From Alphaproteobacteria bacterium MarineAlpha3_Bin4 (GTDB lineage: Bacteria; Pseudomonadota; Alphaproteobacteria; Rhodospirillales; Casp-alpha2), in the NCBI GenBank assembly GCA_002938045.1, contig PTLJ01000116.1:1-5499 (forward strand): a stretch of 5,499 nt of DNA. Direction: 5' to 3'. Every line of letters begins with the position of its first letter. Within the stretch, counting starts at the first letter, position 1. Below are positions 1 through 5,327 of the stretch, one piece after another. The position numbers and the translations under genes are program-made. Under the pieces are notes generated by a model, which searched no databases, was not told where the DNA came from, and saw only the letters and a list, made by a program, of their open reading frames with translations.

Positions 1-123
1 GGCGCGGTCCGTCTGACGGATGTCGACGAGGCTCAGGCCGGCGTCGTCGGCGTCGCCAAGGCCCTCTCCGACGCCGGAGAAATCATCATCGCCAGCGGCA
101 CAGACGACGAAATGGTCGGCTAA
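1..123 (+). CDS. fliG: Flagellar motor switch protein FliG, C-terminal fragment
   Basis: Only the last 40 codons are in the window; the gene begins to the left, and the frame reads directly from base 1 to a TAA at 121-123. The peptide starts GAVRLTDVDEAQAGVV and closes with an acidic tail ending DDEMVG. This matches the end of alphaproteobacterial FliG, where a G-P-V-R-L-x-D-V-(D/E)-E-A-Q segment is followed by an amphipathic helix (here VVGVAKALSDAGEI) and a short acidic tail. FliG forms part of the rotor/switch complex (C-ring) at the cytoplasmic face of the flagellar basal body; its C-terminal domain meets the stator and transmits torque. In many alphaproteobacteria fliH and fliN follow fliG, but no fliH-like frame follows here. 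The gene converges on the sugar-phosphate operon. The identification rests on a remembered family pattern over a short stretch, so homology is likely but unconfirmed. Confidence 0.8.
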   Translation, partial: GAVRLTDVDEAQAGVVGVAKALSDAGEIIIASGTDDEMVG

Positions 124-124
124 G

Positions 125-133
125 TGGTATAAT
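125..133 (+). promoter_or_regulatory. Candidate extended -10 promoter after fliG
   Basis: The sequence TGGTATAAT is a perfect match to the sigma-70 extended -10 consensus TGnTATAAT and begins two bases after the fliG stop codon. The -35 region 17 bases upstream, inside the fliG end, has no resemblance to TTGACA, but extended -10 promoters can act without one. Transcription would begin near 140 and run into the noncoding stretch. The match could be chance, though a full TATAAT is uncommon in DNA of this composition. Confidence 0.3.
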
Positions 134-269
134 GCGCCCCGGCCGTCACCCTACTGCATGAAAACAACGGGCGTGAGCCTGGCCTTGGGTTAGACGACTA
201 GCACAGGATAGACTGGCATGCTCCTGACCGCCCTTGGGGGAATAAGACGTGTGCCGCGCTCAAGCTTTT

Positions 270-293
270 AGGCCGCTATATCGGCTTTTCGTT
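270..293 (+). terminator. Candidate Rho-independent terminator downstream of fliG
   Basis: AGGCCG (270-275) can pair with CGGCTT (282-287) through four GC pairs, one G-T wobble and one A-T pair, closing a six-base loop CTATAT. T286-T289 followed by CGTT gives a short T-rich tail on the plus strand. On the opposite strand there is no matching T tract, so the orientation suits rightward transcription from fliG or from the extended -10 site near 125. The stem is short and the site lies about 150 bases past the fliG stop, so this is a moderate candidate only. Confidence 0.35.
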
Positions 294-517
294 ATGCGTT
301 CTTCAGTGCCTTATTGGCCTCGGCGAGTTAGTGTTCCGCAATCCCCAGTTCCTCGCGCGATTATTGAGATCTCGTGGAAGGGATACCGCACTCGTTCCAG
401 GTACTAGCTGGCTAGGGGGCGAGCCAATTGCACCGCGTTTAACCACGTGCTTGGCTCTCTGATAGAGCTACTTCGGCTACGCAAAGTCCGCCTATGATCT
501 ATCGAAGGGTTTAGCGT

Positions 518-715
518 TTGCAGCTTATTTCATCCTCTTTCCCAGAAGTCAGTAAACGCGAAATCTGCCAACAAAACTGGACCTCTTTTAGAGGATCATT
601 CCACCCGGAGCCGCCGGTTAACTATCGGGTCGAGAAAATTACCCGGGAACTCAAGGAGCTGGTGACCGTGAGGTCTCGCAATCTAACAAACGAGCAAATT
701 GACGCGATATTCTAA
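518..715 (+). CDS. Doubtful small ORF, 65 codons, unknown
   Basis: This open frame begins at a TTG with GAAGGG about 8 bases upstream (504-509), an acceptable ribosome binding site, and ends with TAA at 713-715, six bases short of the rpe stop on the other strand. The peptide has no recognisable domain, signal peptide or membrane segment. Its last third is charged and helix-like (VEKITRELKELVTVRS, then LTNEQIDAIF), which looks more protein-like than the first half. There is no internal ATG. Base composition (about 48% GC over 481-720) is clearly lower than in the neighbouring genes, which would fit acquired DNA, a decayed gene tail, or simple noncoding sequence. An in-frame stop at 512-514 excludes a longer upstream extension. 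I do not recognise the product and regard coding as unproven. Confidence 0.22.
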   Translation: MQLISSSFPEVSKREICQQNWTSFRGSFHPEPPVNYRVEKITRELKELVTVRSRNLTNEQIDAIF

Positions 716-730
716 CAGTCGTCAATTTGC
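694..730 (-). terminator. Inverted repeat at the rpe stop, candidate operon terminator
   Basis: GCAAATTGACG (694-704) and CGTCAATTTGC (720-730) are perfect 11-base inverted copies separated by 15 bases. One arm contains the rpe stop codon (TGA, 722-724). In leftward transcription the hairpin is followed by TCGTTTGTTAG, which is T-rich but not a clean T run; rightward it is followed by GC-rich sequence. It is therefore best read as a weak terminator or 3'-end-stabilising hairpin for the tkt-fba-rpe transcript. The stem is AT-rich (5 of 11 GC), so Rho-independent activity is uncertain. Confidence 0.4.
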
Positions 731-1378
731 GGCGGGACGCAAAGCCGCAATCGTGTCAGTGTAGTCGCCACCACCGAAGACGGCATTGCCGGCCACGAGC
801 ACTTTGGCGCCAGCGGCGATGACATCGGCTGCCGTTTCGGCATTGATGCCGCCGTCGACCTCGAGCTCGATTGGCCGATCACCGATCATCTCGCGCAGGC
901 GTTCAATCTTCTTGAGCTGCGAGGGAATGAAGCTCTGGCCTCCAAAGCCCGGATTGACAGACATAACCAGGATCAAATCGACCTTGTCGAGCACGTGCTC
1001 GACGGCGCTTTCCGGCGTGCCTGGATTTAGTGACACGCCGGCCTTCTTGCCGAACGATCGGATTACCTGCAATGAGCGGTCGAGATGTGGGTCGGCCTCT
1101 ACGTGAACAGTGATGATGTCGGCGCCAGCCTCTGCGTAGTCCTGAAGATAGGGCTGTGCCGGGTTAATCATCAGGTGCACGTCGAAGGGTTTCTTTGTCA
1201 CCGGCCGCAGGCATTTGATAACCGGCGGACCGAACGTCAGGTTGGGAACAAAGTGTCCATCCATGACGTCGACGTGAATGTAGTCGCAGCCGGCTGCATC
1301 GACCGCCCTAACTTCTTCGCCAAGCCTGGCAAAGTCCGCCGACAGAATCGACGGCGCAATTTTAACCATTTTGGTCAT
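722..1378 (-). CDS. rpe: Ribulose-phosphate 3-epimerase
   Basis: Cytoplasmic TIM-barrel enzyme that interconverts D-ribulose 5-phosphate and D-xylulose 5-phosphate in the pentose phosphate pathway and, where present, the Calvin cycle. The 218-residue length is normal for the family. Visible motifs in order are IAPSILSADF (7-16), HVDVMDGHFVPN (35-46) with metal ligand His35 and catalytic Asp37, DVHLM (66-70) with His68, SLNPGTP (116-122), MSVNPGFGGQ (139-148), EVDGGI (173-178) with the second catalytic Asp175, and the phosphate-binding VAGNAVFGG near 195-203. All expected metal and acid-base residues are present. The start at ATG 1378 has only a G-rich GGGGGA about 12 bases upstream; an alternative in-frame ATG at 1369 lies three codons in and is further from that site. 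The gene is third in the leftward operon, 24 bases after fba, and ends in the inverted repeat at 694-730. Confidence 0.96.
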   Translation of the reverse strand: MTKMVKIAPSILSADFARLGEEVRAVDAAGCDYIHVDVMDGHFVPNLTFGPPVIKCLRPVTKKPFDVHLMINPAQPYLQDYAEAGADIITVHVEADPHLDRSLQVIRSFGKKAGVSLNPGTPESAVEHVLDKVDLILVMSVNPGFGGQSFIPSQLKKIERLREMIGDRPIELEVDGGINAETAADVIAAGAKVLVAGNAVFGGGDYTDTIAALRPAAN

Positions 1379-1402
1379 GGTTAACGTATTCCCCCGGTCA
1401 GC

Positions 1403-2416
1403 TTACACCGCTTCGGCGGTATAGACGCCAGCGCAGGCTTGGCTGTTGGCACGGGCGCGTTCGAACAAGGCGGCCTGTGCGTTAGCGATGTTGCCGGCGT
1501 CGCCCTTCCAGGCCTGCAGCGCGCTCTGCTGCAGAGCGCGACCGTACGAGTAGCTCAGCTTCCAGGGCTGTGGCGCGAATTTAGCGTTTATTGCGTTGAG
1601 ATGCACCGTGGCGTCGGCTTCCGTTTGGCCGCCGGACAAAAACATGAGACCGGGTACTGCTGCCGGCACGCAGCGCCTCATTGTCTCTACGGTGCGCTCT
1701 GCAACTTCGTCGGGACCCGCCTGCTTAGGGCAACCAAGCCCGGAGATTATCATATTAGGCTTGAGGATCATGCCCTCGAGAGCAACGTCCTGGGCGTAGA
1801 GCTCGGCAAACACCGTATTCAGAGTTTCATTCGTCACCTCGTCGCAAACGTCGATGTCGTGATCCCCGTCCATCAGCACCTCAGGTTCGACGATCGGTAC
1901 CAGGCCACCCTCCTGGCAGATTTTTGCGTAGCGCCCGAGCGCATGGGCATTGACGTGAATGCATTGGGCGCTCGGGATTTTTTCGCCGATGGTGATCACG
2001 GCGCGCCACTTAGCAAAACGTGCACCAAGGCCGACATATTCTTCGACCCGTCCAGGCAGACCGTCCAGGCCCTCAGTAACCTTCTCGCCGGGCGAGCCTG
2101 GTAGGTCCTTGGCACCGCCATCGACCTTGATCCCGGGGATGATCCCTTGGCCCTTCATCAGGGCCACCAAAGAGGTGCCGTCGCCTGCCGATTGGCGGAT
2201 AGTCTCGTCGTATAGAATAGTGCCGCTGATAAACTCACCGAGACGCTCAGCGCGGAACAGCAACTCACGGTAGTCGCGCCGGTTGTTCTCAACGTTCTCG
2301 ACACCGATGTTATCAAACCGCTTTCCGATCGTGCCGGTACTCTCGTCAGCCGCCAACAATCCCTTGTGATCTGTGACCATCTCGTTGGCGGTTTTGGTCA
2401 GCTGTTCCAAGTTCAT
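1403..2416 (-). CDS. fba: Class I fructose-bisphosphate aldolase
   Basis: Cytoplasmic enzyme that reversibly cleaves fructose 1,6-bisphosphate to dihydroxyacetone phosphate and glyceraldehyde 3-phosphate through a lysine Schiff base, without metal. The 337 residues belong to the vertebrate-type class I family. Motifs: LLAADEST (20-27, Asp24), GIKVDGG (95-101, Lys97), ARFAKWR (132-138, Lys136 and Arg138), VEPE (176-179, Glu177 and Glu179), MILKPNM (216-222) with Schiff-base Lys219, FLSGGQ (259-264) and SYGRALQ (290-296, Arg293). A Tyr near the C-terminus (Tyr332) may correspond to the mobile C-terminal Tyr of animal aldolases. The frame is open back to an ATG at 2587, but residues before MNLEQL are Arg-rich, unlike any aldolase, and overlap tkt. 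ATG 2416 has GGGAGAGG just upstream and overlaps the tkt stop by one base (TGATG), which suggests translational coupling. The symbol fda is also used for this type. Confidence 0.96.
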   Translation of the reverse strand: MNLEQLTKTANEMVTDHKGLLAADESTGTIGKRFDNIGVENVENNRRDYRELLFRAERLGEFISGTILYDETIRQSAGDGTSLVALMKGQGIIPGIKVDGGAKDLPGSPGEKVTEGLDGLPGRVEEYVGLGARFAKWRAVITIGEKIPSAQCIHVNAHALGRYAKICQEGGLVPIVEPEVLMDGDHDIDVCDEVTNETLNTVFAELYAQDVALEGMILKPNMIISGLGCPKQAGPDEVAERTVETMRRCVPAAVPGLMFLSGGQTEADATVHLNAINAKFAPQPWKLSYSYGRALQQSALQAWKGDAGNIANAQAALFERARANSQACAGVYTAEAV

Positions 2417-4473
2417 CAATCCTCTCCCTGAGTGAATTCTTGCAAACGGTTCAACCGATTGACGACAACGGCCGCCACGGCGTCGGCGGTGATGCCAAAG
2501 TGTTCGAATAGCTGCCCACCGGGCGCCGAGGCGCCAAAGCCGGTCATGCCGACGAAGTCGCCGTGGTTGCGGATGTACTTGTCCCAACCCATGCGCACGC
2601 CCGCCTCAACGGCGACGCGCACCGTGCCGGGCCCCAGCACCAGCTTACGGTAGGTTTCGTCCTCGGCATCGAACAACTCCCAGCACGGCATCGATACGAC
2701 AGCCGTCGGCATCCCATCGGCCTGAAGGATGTCGCGTGCCGCCATCGCGACGCTGACTTCGGAGCCGGTCGCCAGCAGTGTCGCGACGTGCTCTCCGCCC
2801 TCGGCTTCAGCGAGCACATAGGCGCCGCGGGCAGAGAGGTTTTGGTCCGTGTGTTCCGTCCGCATGCCCGGCACACCCTGGCGGGTCAGAACCAGTCCCG
2901 ATGGCCCGTTCACGTTGGTCAGCGCTAGGGCCCAGCACTCTGCCGTTTCGACAGCATCGCAGGGGCGGAAAACGTTAAAATTGGGAGTCGCGCGCAGCAT
3001 CGCCAAGGTTTCGACCGCCTGGTGGGTCGGGCCATCTTCTCCGAGACCGATTGAGTCGTGTGTCAGGACATAGACCACACGCTGGCCCATCAATGCTGAC
3101 AGGCGCATGGCGCCGCGCATGTAATCAACGAACACCAAGAAAGTGCCGCCATAGGGAATGAAACCGCCGTGCAGCGCAATGCCGTTCATGACGGCACCCA
3201 TGCCGTGTTCGCGCACCCCGTAGTGGAGGTAGCGTTGGGCAAAATTGTCGGCTGTCACTGGCGCCGTACTCGGCGTCTTGGTGTTGACTGATCCGGTGAG
3301 GTCAGCGGAGCCGCCGATCAGCTCCGGCAACGCTTGGGTAAGCACCGATAGCGCCTCGCCCGAGGCCTTGCGCGTTGCCCAGGCGGGCCGCTCCTCGGCG
3401 CATTTGCGTTTGTGAGCGTTAAGAGCCTCCTGCCAGCCGGTCGCAAGCTCGCCCGCCACCATACGATCAAATTCATCCCGACGGACGTCGTCGAATGCTG
3501 CCATCCTTCCCTCCCAAGCCTCACGGGCGGCGCGGCCACGGCCGCCGGCAGCGCGCCAGGCGGTGAGCACGGTTTCCGGAACATGGAATGGCGGATGCGC
3601 CCAGCCCAGCTTCTCGCGTGCCGCAGAGATCTCCTCGTCGCCCAAGGGCGCGCCATGGGTCGCCGCGGTGCCCTGTTTGTTGGGCGCACCAAAACCAATC
3701 ACCGTTTTACATGCGATCATCGTCGGCTGTTCTGCGTTGCGAGCCGCCGCGAGCACCGTTGCGAAGGCCTCCGGGTCGTGGCCGTCGATAGCGGCAACGT
3801 TCCAACCCGACGCTTTGAACCGTGCCTGTTGGTCATCGCCAACGGTCATCTCGGTCGGACCGTCGATGCAGATCCCATTGTCGTCCCACAACACGATTAG
3901 TCTGTTCAGTCGGAGATGGCCGGCCAGCGAAATTGCCTCGTGGCTGATGCCCTCCATCAGGCAGCCATCGCCGGCTAGCGCGTAGGTGTAATGATCAACC
4001 ACGTCATCGCCGAAGCGCGCGTTCAGCAAACGCTCCGCCAGCGCCATACCGACGGCGTTGGCGAGGCCCTGGCCGAGCGGGCCCGTAGTTGTTTCGATAC
4101 CAGGCGCGTGGCCGTATTCAGGGTGGCCGGCAGTCATCGAGCCCAACTGGCGGAAGTCCTTTAGCTGGTCGAGGGTCATGTCCTCGTAGCCGGTCAGATA
4201 GAGCAACGAATAGAGCAGCATTGAGCCGTGTCCGGCCGACAGCACGAAGCGGTCGCGATCGACCCAGTCAGGCGCGCCGGGATCGAACTTGAGGAAGCGG
4301 GAAAACAGAACCGTCGCCACGTCCGCCATGCCCATCGGCAGGCCCGGATGACCGGAATTCGCTTTTTGCACGGCATCCGCCGAAAGAAAGCGGACGGCGT
4401 TGGCCATCTCGACGTGGGAGGTGGCGGGCGCGCTCGCGGCCTTGTCAGCCGTCGCAGTTTGCGCAGCAGTCAT
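2416..4473 (-). CDS. tkt: Transketolase
   Basis: Cytoplasmic thiamine-diphosphate enzyme that transfers two-carbon ketol units from xylulose 5-phosphate to ribose 5-phosphate or erythrose 4-phosphate. The 685 residues fit the usual 650-690 range. The N-terminal PP domain shows KANSGHPGLPMG (37-48, His42), SAGHGSML (79-86), and the Mg/ThDP motif from GDG (168-170) to WDDN (196-199). THGAPLG (272-278) supplies a substrate-binding His. The Pyr domain has GVREHGMG (419-426) with catalytic Glu422, HDSIGLGEDGPTHQ (472-485), the family's second signature, and LTRQ (529-532). The C-terminal domain covers roughly 550-685 (TGSEVS at 569-574). A 20-residue Ala/Thr-rich lead precedes the conserved start. 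ATG 4473 has GGAGG seven bases upstream, a strong site. It is the first gene of a three-gene leftward operon, its TGA overlapping the fba ATG. In related alphaproteobacteria tkt is often followed by gap and pgk, which are absent here. Confidence 0.97.
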   Translation of the reverse strand: MTAAQTATADKAASAPATSHVEMANAVRFLSADAVQKANSGHPGLPMGMADVATVLFSRFLKFDPGAPDWVDRDRFVLSAGHGSMLLYSLLYLTGYEDMTLDQLKDFRQLGSMTAGHPEYGHAPGIETTTGPLGQGLANAVGMALAERLLNARFGDDVVDHYTYALAGDGCLMEGISHEAISLAGHLRLNRLIVLWDDNGICIDGPTEMTVGDDQQARFKASGWNVAAIDGHDPEAFATVLAAARNAEQPTMIACKTVIGFGAPNKQGTAATHGAPLGDEEISAAREKLGWAHPPFHVPETVLTAWRAAGGRGRAAREAWEGRMAAFDDVRRDEFDRMVAGELATGWQEALNAHKRKCAEERPAWATRKASGEALSVLTQALPELIGGSADLTGSVNTKTPSTAPVTADNFAQRYLHYGVREHGMGAVMNGIALHGGFIPYGGTFLVFVDYMRGAMRLSALMGQRVVYVLTHDSIGLGEDGPTHQAVETLAMLRATPNFNVFRPCDAVETAECWALALTNVNGPSGLVLTRQGVPGMRTEHTDQNLSARGAYVLAEAEGGEHVATLLATGSEVSVAMAARDILQADGMPTAVVSMPCWELFDAEDETYRKLVLGPGTVRVAVEAGVRMGWDKYIRNHGDFVGMTGFGASAPGGQLFEHFGITADAVAAVVVNRLNRLQEFTQGED

Positions 4474-4618
4474 GTGTGGGCCTCCATAGTGTGCTATCGC
4501 GCAACAGGAATATCCTTATCGACGAATTTAGACAGACTGGTATGGCTTTGGAATTGCCGATTGAACCTCGTATCATGGCAGCCTCTTCCTCGGACCTGGT
4601 TGACGTCTCTGCCCAGGA

Positions 4619-4642
4619 AAGCGCCGCCGATCGTGGGCGCTT
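4619..4642 (-). promoter_or_regulatory. Stem-loop in the presumed tkt leader
   Basis: AAGCGCC (4619-4625) and GGCGCTT (4636-4642) form a perfect 7-bp inverted repeat around a 10-base loop. If transcription starts near 4660, the hairpin lies about 20-40 bases into an untranslated leader of nearly 190 bases. Read leftward it is followed by only three T in total, so it is a poor terminator. A role as leader structure or protein site is an inference. Confidence 0.3.
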
Positions 4643-4665
4643 AAGCAACCCCGACACTTGAGGAC

Positions 4666-4694
4666 TAAATACCTCCTCTGCCCTGGCAGGGCAA
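4666..4694 (-). promoter_or_regulatory. Candidate tkt promoter overlapping a 15-base dyad
   Basis: On the minus strand TTGCCC (4694-4689) and TATTTA (4671-4666) are separated by exactly 17 bases. They match sigma-70 -35 and -10 consensus at four and three positions, which is weak. The perfect dyad TGCCCTGGCAGGGCA (plus strand, 4679-4693) covers the -35 box and most of the spacer, where a repressor operator would sit. The start of transcription would be near 4660, about 190 bases before the tkt ATG. The dyad is directly visible; the promoter is a guess. Confidence 0.25.
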
Positions 4695-4955
4695 GACGCC
4701 GATTGCCTGCTTCGGTGCTTCATTATGCTGTCCGCAAGGACGCAGAGAGAGGCAGCAGCCAGTCGCCGGCGATCAATGCCACTCTGCGCGAAGCCTAAGA
4801 GACCAATAGCTTGCCGAGTAATCTTACCGATGCGCCATTCGTCTCAAATTCCAGCTTCAGGATGGGGCGGCGGGTAACACGGCTCCTCTGGCCCGCGTCC
4901 GGCACCTGCGTTAAGATGGCGCCGGCATGACGCCACGCCCAGGAGTCCGGAACCT

Positions 4956-5132
4956 TTGCATATCCTGCCCGGCATGTTCGTCCGCCATCCGACCGAGGAC
5001 CACCTCGGACTTGGCCGCGTGCAGACGGTGCTCGGCAACAAGATCACTGTCAATTTCGAGAACGTCGGTAAGATTGTCATCAACGGCAACATAGTCAAGT
5101 TGGTGGTCGTCGAACCCAACGACGGGCGGTAA
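4956..5132 (+). CDS. DUF3553-like small protein
   Basis: Small protein of 58 residues from TTG 4956, or 52 from ATG 4974, ending with TAA at 5130-5132. From the ATG the peptide reads MFVRHPTEDHLGLGRVQ, then an ITVNFENVGKIVI segment and a short tail ending EPNDGR. This resembles the DUF3553 pattern as I remember it: (L)xPGMxVRHPxxxxWGxGxVQS followed by ITVNFxxxGKxxI. The family is uncharacterised and common in alphaproteobacteria; the fold is probably a small all-beta barrel. The usual Trp before Gly is Leu here (HLGLG). I favour the TTG start because it restores the family-like ILPGM lead and lies ten bases after AGGAG (4941-4945), whereas ATG 4974 has no ribosome binding site. No membrane segment or signal peptide is seen. 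It faces away from tkt across about 480 bases, and nothing in the sequence ties it to the operon's function. Confidence 0.75.
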   Translation: MHILPGMFVRHPTEDHLGLGRVQTVLGNKITVNFENVGKIVINGNIVKLVVVEPNDGR

Positions 5133-5204
5133 CTGCAACCGATTGGCAACCTAATATTAACTGTTTCCCTTATATCTTTGATTCTGTTGGATGTATTGGA
5201 GGAC

Positions 5205-5240
5205 TGTCCTTGACATCCCGCCGCCGCCCGGACATTTTTT
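5205..5240 (+). terminator. Possible weak terminator after the DUF3553-like gene
   Basis: TGTCC (5205-5209) can pair with GGACA (5230-5234) across a 20-base GC-rich loop, and six T follow at once (5235-5240). The same GTCC also pairs with an upstream AGGAC in a small competing dyad (5200-5210). The T run is the best in the window, but the 5-bp stem and long loop make efficiency doubtful. It lies about 75 bases past the stop of the small gene. Confidence 0.3.
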
Positions 5241-5242
5241 GA

Positions 5243-5251
5243 TGGCATAAT
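5243..5251 (+). promoter_or_regulatory. Candidate extended -10 before the final gene
   Basis: TGGCATAAT differs from the extended -10 consensus TGnTATAAT by one base and lies about 75 bases before the ATG at 5328, just after the T run at 5235-5240. No -35 box is found at the proper distance; a perfect TTGACA at 5210-5215 is 30 bases upstream and too far to pair with it. It could start transcription of the last gene separately from the DUF3553-like gene. Confidence 0.22.
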
Positions 5252-5327
5252 TCGACTCGTGGCGGGCTCCACATGCCGCCGAACCTGGGCCTGATACCAA
5301 CGACGAAGAATGAGTGAAAGGAGGGCT

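Larger units (their letters stand above)
124..517. other. Noncoding stretch downstream of fliG
   Basis: This stretch of about 390 bases lies between the fliG stop and the next possible frame. All plus-strand frames are interrupted; the longest open stretch (roughly 200-460) has no start codon in its first half and resembles nothing I know. I find no tRNA T-loop motif and no repeat. Two signals stand out and are listed separately: an extended -10 box right after the fliG stop, and a hairpin followed by four T near 270-290. The sequence could be ordinary intergenic DNA, a small RNA locus, or the decayed remains of a lost gene. Confidence 0.6.
4474..4955. other. Intergenic region between divergent tkt and the DUF3553-like gene
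   Basis: About 480 bases separate the tkt start from the next plus-strand gene. Short frames exist on both strands, but none has a good ribosome binding site together with a recognisable product. Being upstream of tkt, the region should contain the operon promoter and leader. It holds a perfect 7-bp stem-loop (4619-4642), a 15-base dyad (4679-4693), a 10-base palindrome TCGCCGGCGA (4763-4772) that is unremarkable in GC-rich DNA, and a four-base-pair GCAA-tetraloop hairpin (4730-4741). I looked for tRNA, SRP RNA and 6S RNA hallmarks and found none convincing. Confidence 0.6.

Noticed and set aside
200..460. Open stretch after fliG with a hydrophobic segment (GRYIGFSLCVLQCLIGLGEL)
   Set aside because: It has no ATG, GTG or TTG before the hydrophobic part and no ribosome binding site, and would need a start inside the segment to be translated.
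582..594. Small hairpin CCTCT-TTT-AGAGG
   Set aside because: Only five pairs with a three-base loop, no T tract, and this size is expected by chance.
2417..2587. N-terminal extension of the aldolase frame (57 residues)
   Set aside because: It overlaps the tkt 3' end, is Arg-rich and unlike aldolases; the ATG at 2416 has a good ribosome binding site and matches the family start.
4476..4661. Plus-strand GTG-started frame of 61 codons next to tkt
   Set aside because: Start lies almost on the tkt start codon with no upstream ribosome binding site, and the peptide resembles nothing known.
4445..4723. Minus-strand frame of 92 codons upstream of and overlapping the tkt start
   Set aside because: No ribosome binding site or recognisable domain, Ser/Arg-rich random-looking peptide, overlaps tkt in another frame and would occupy the presumed promoter region.
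4763..4772. Palindrome TCGCCGGCGA
   Set aside because: Ten-base palindromes of CG-rich type are common in DNA of this composition, and nothing near it supports a role.
5210..5238. Perfect TTGACA as a -35 box
   Set aside because: At a 17-base spacing the -10 position reads CATTTT, a poor match; the better CATAAT is 30 bases away, so the two cannot form one promoter.
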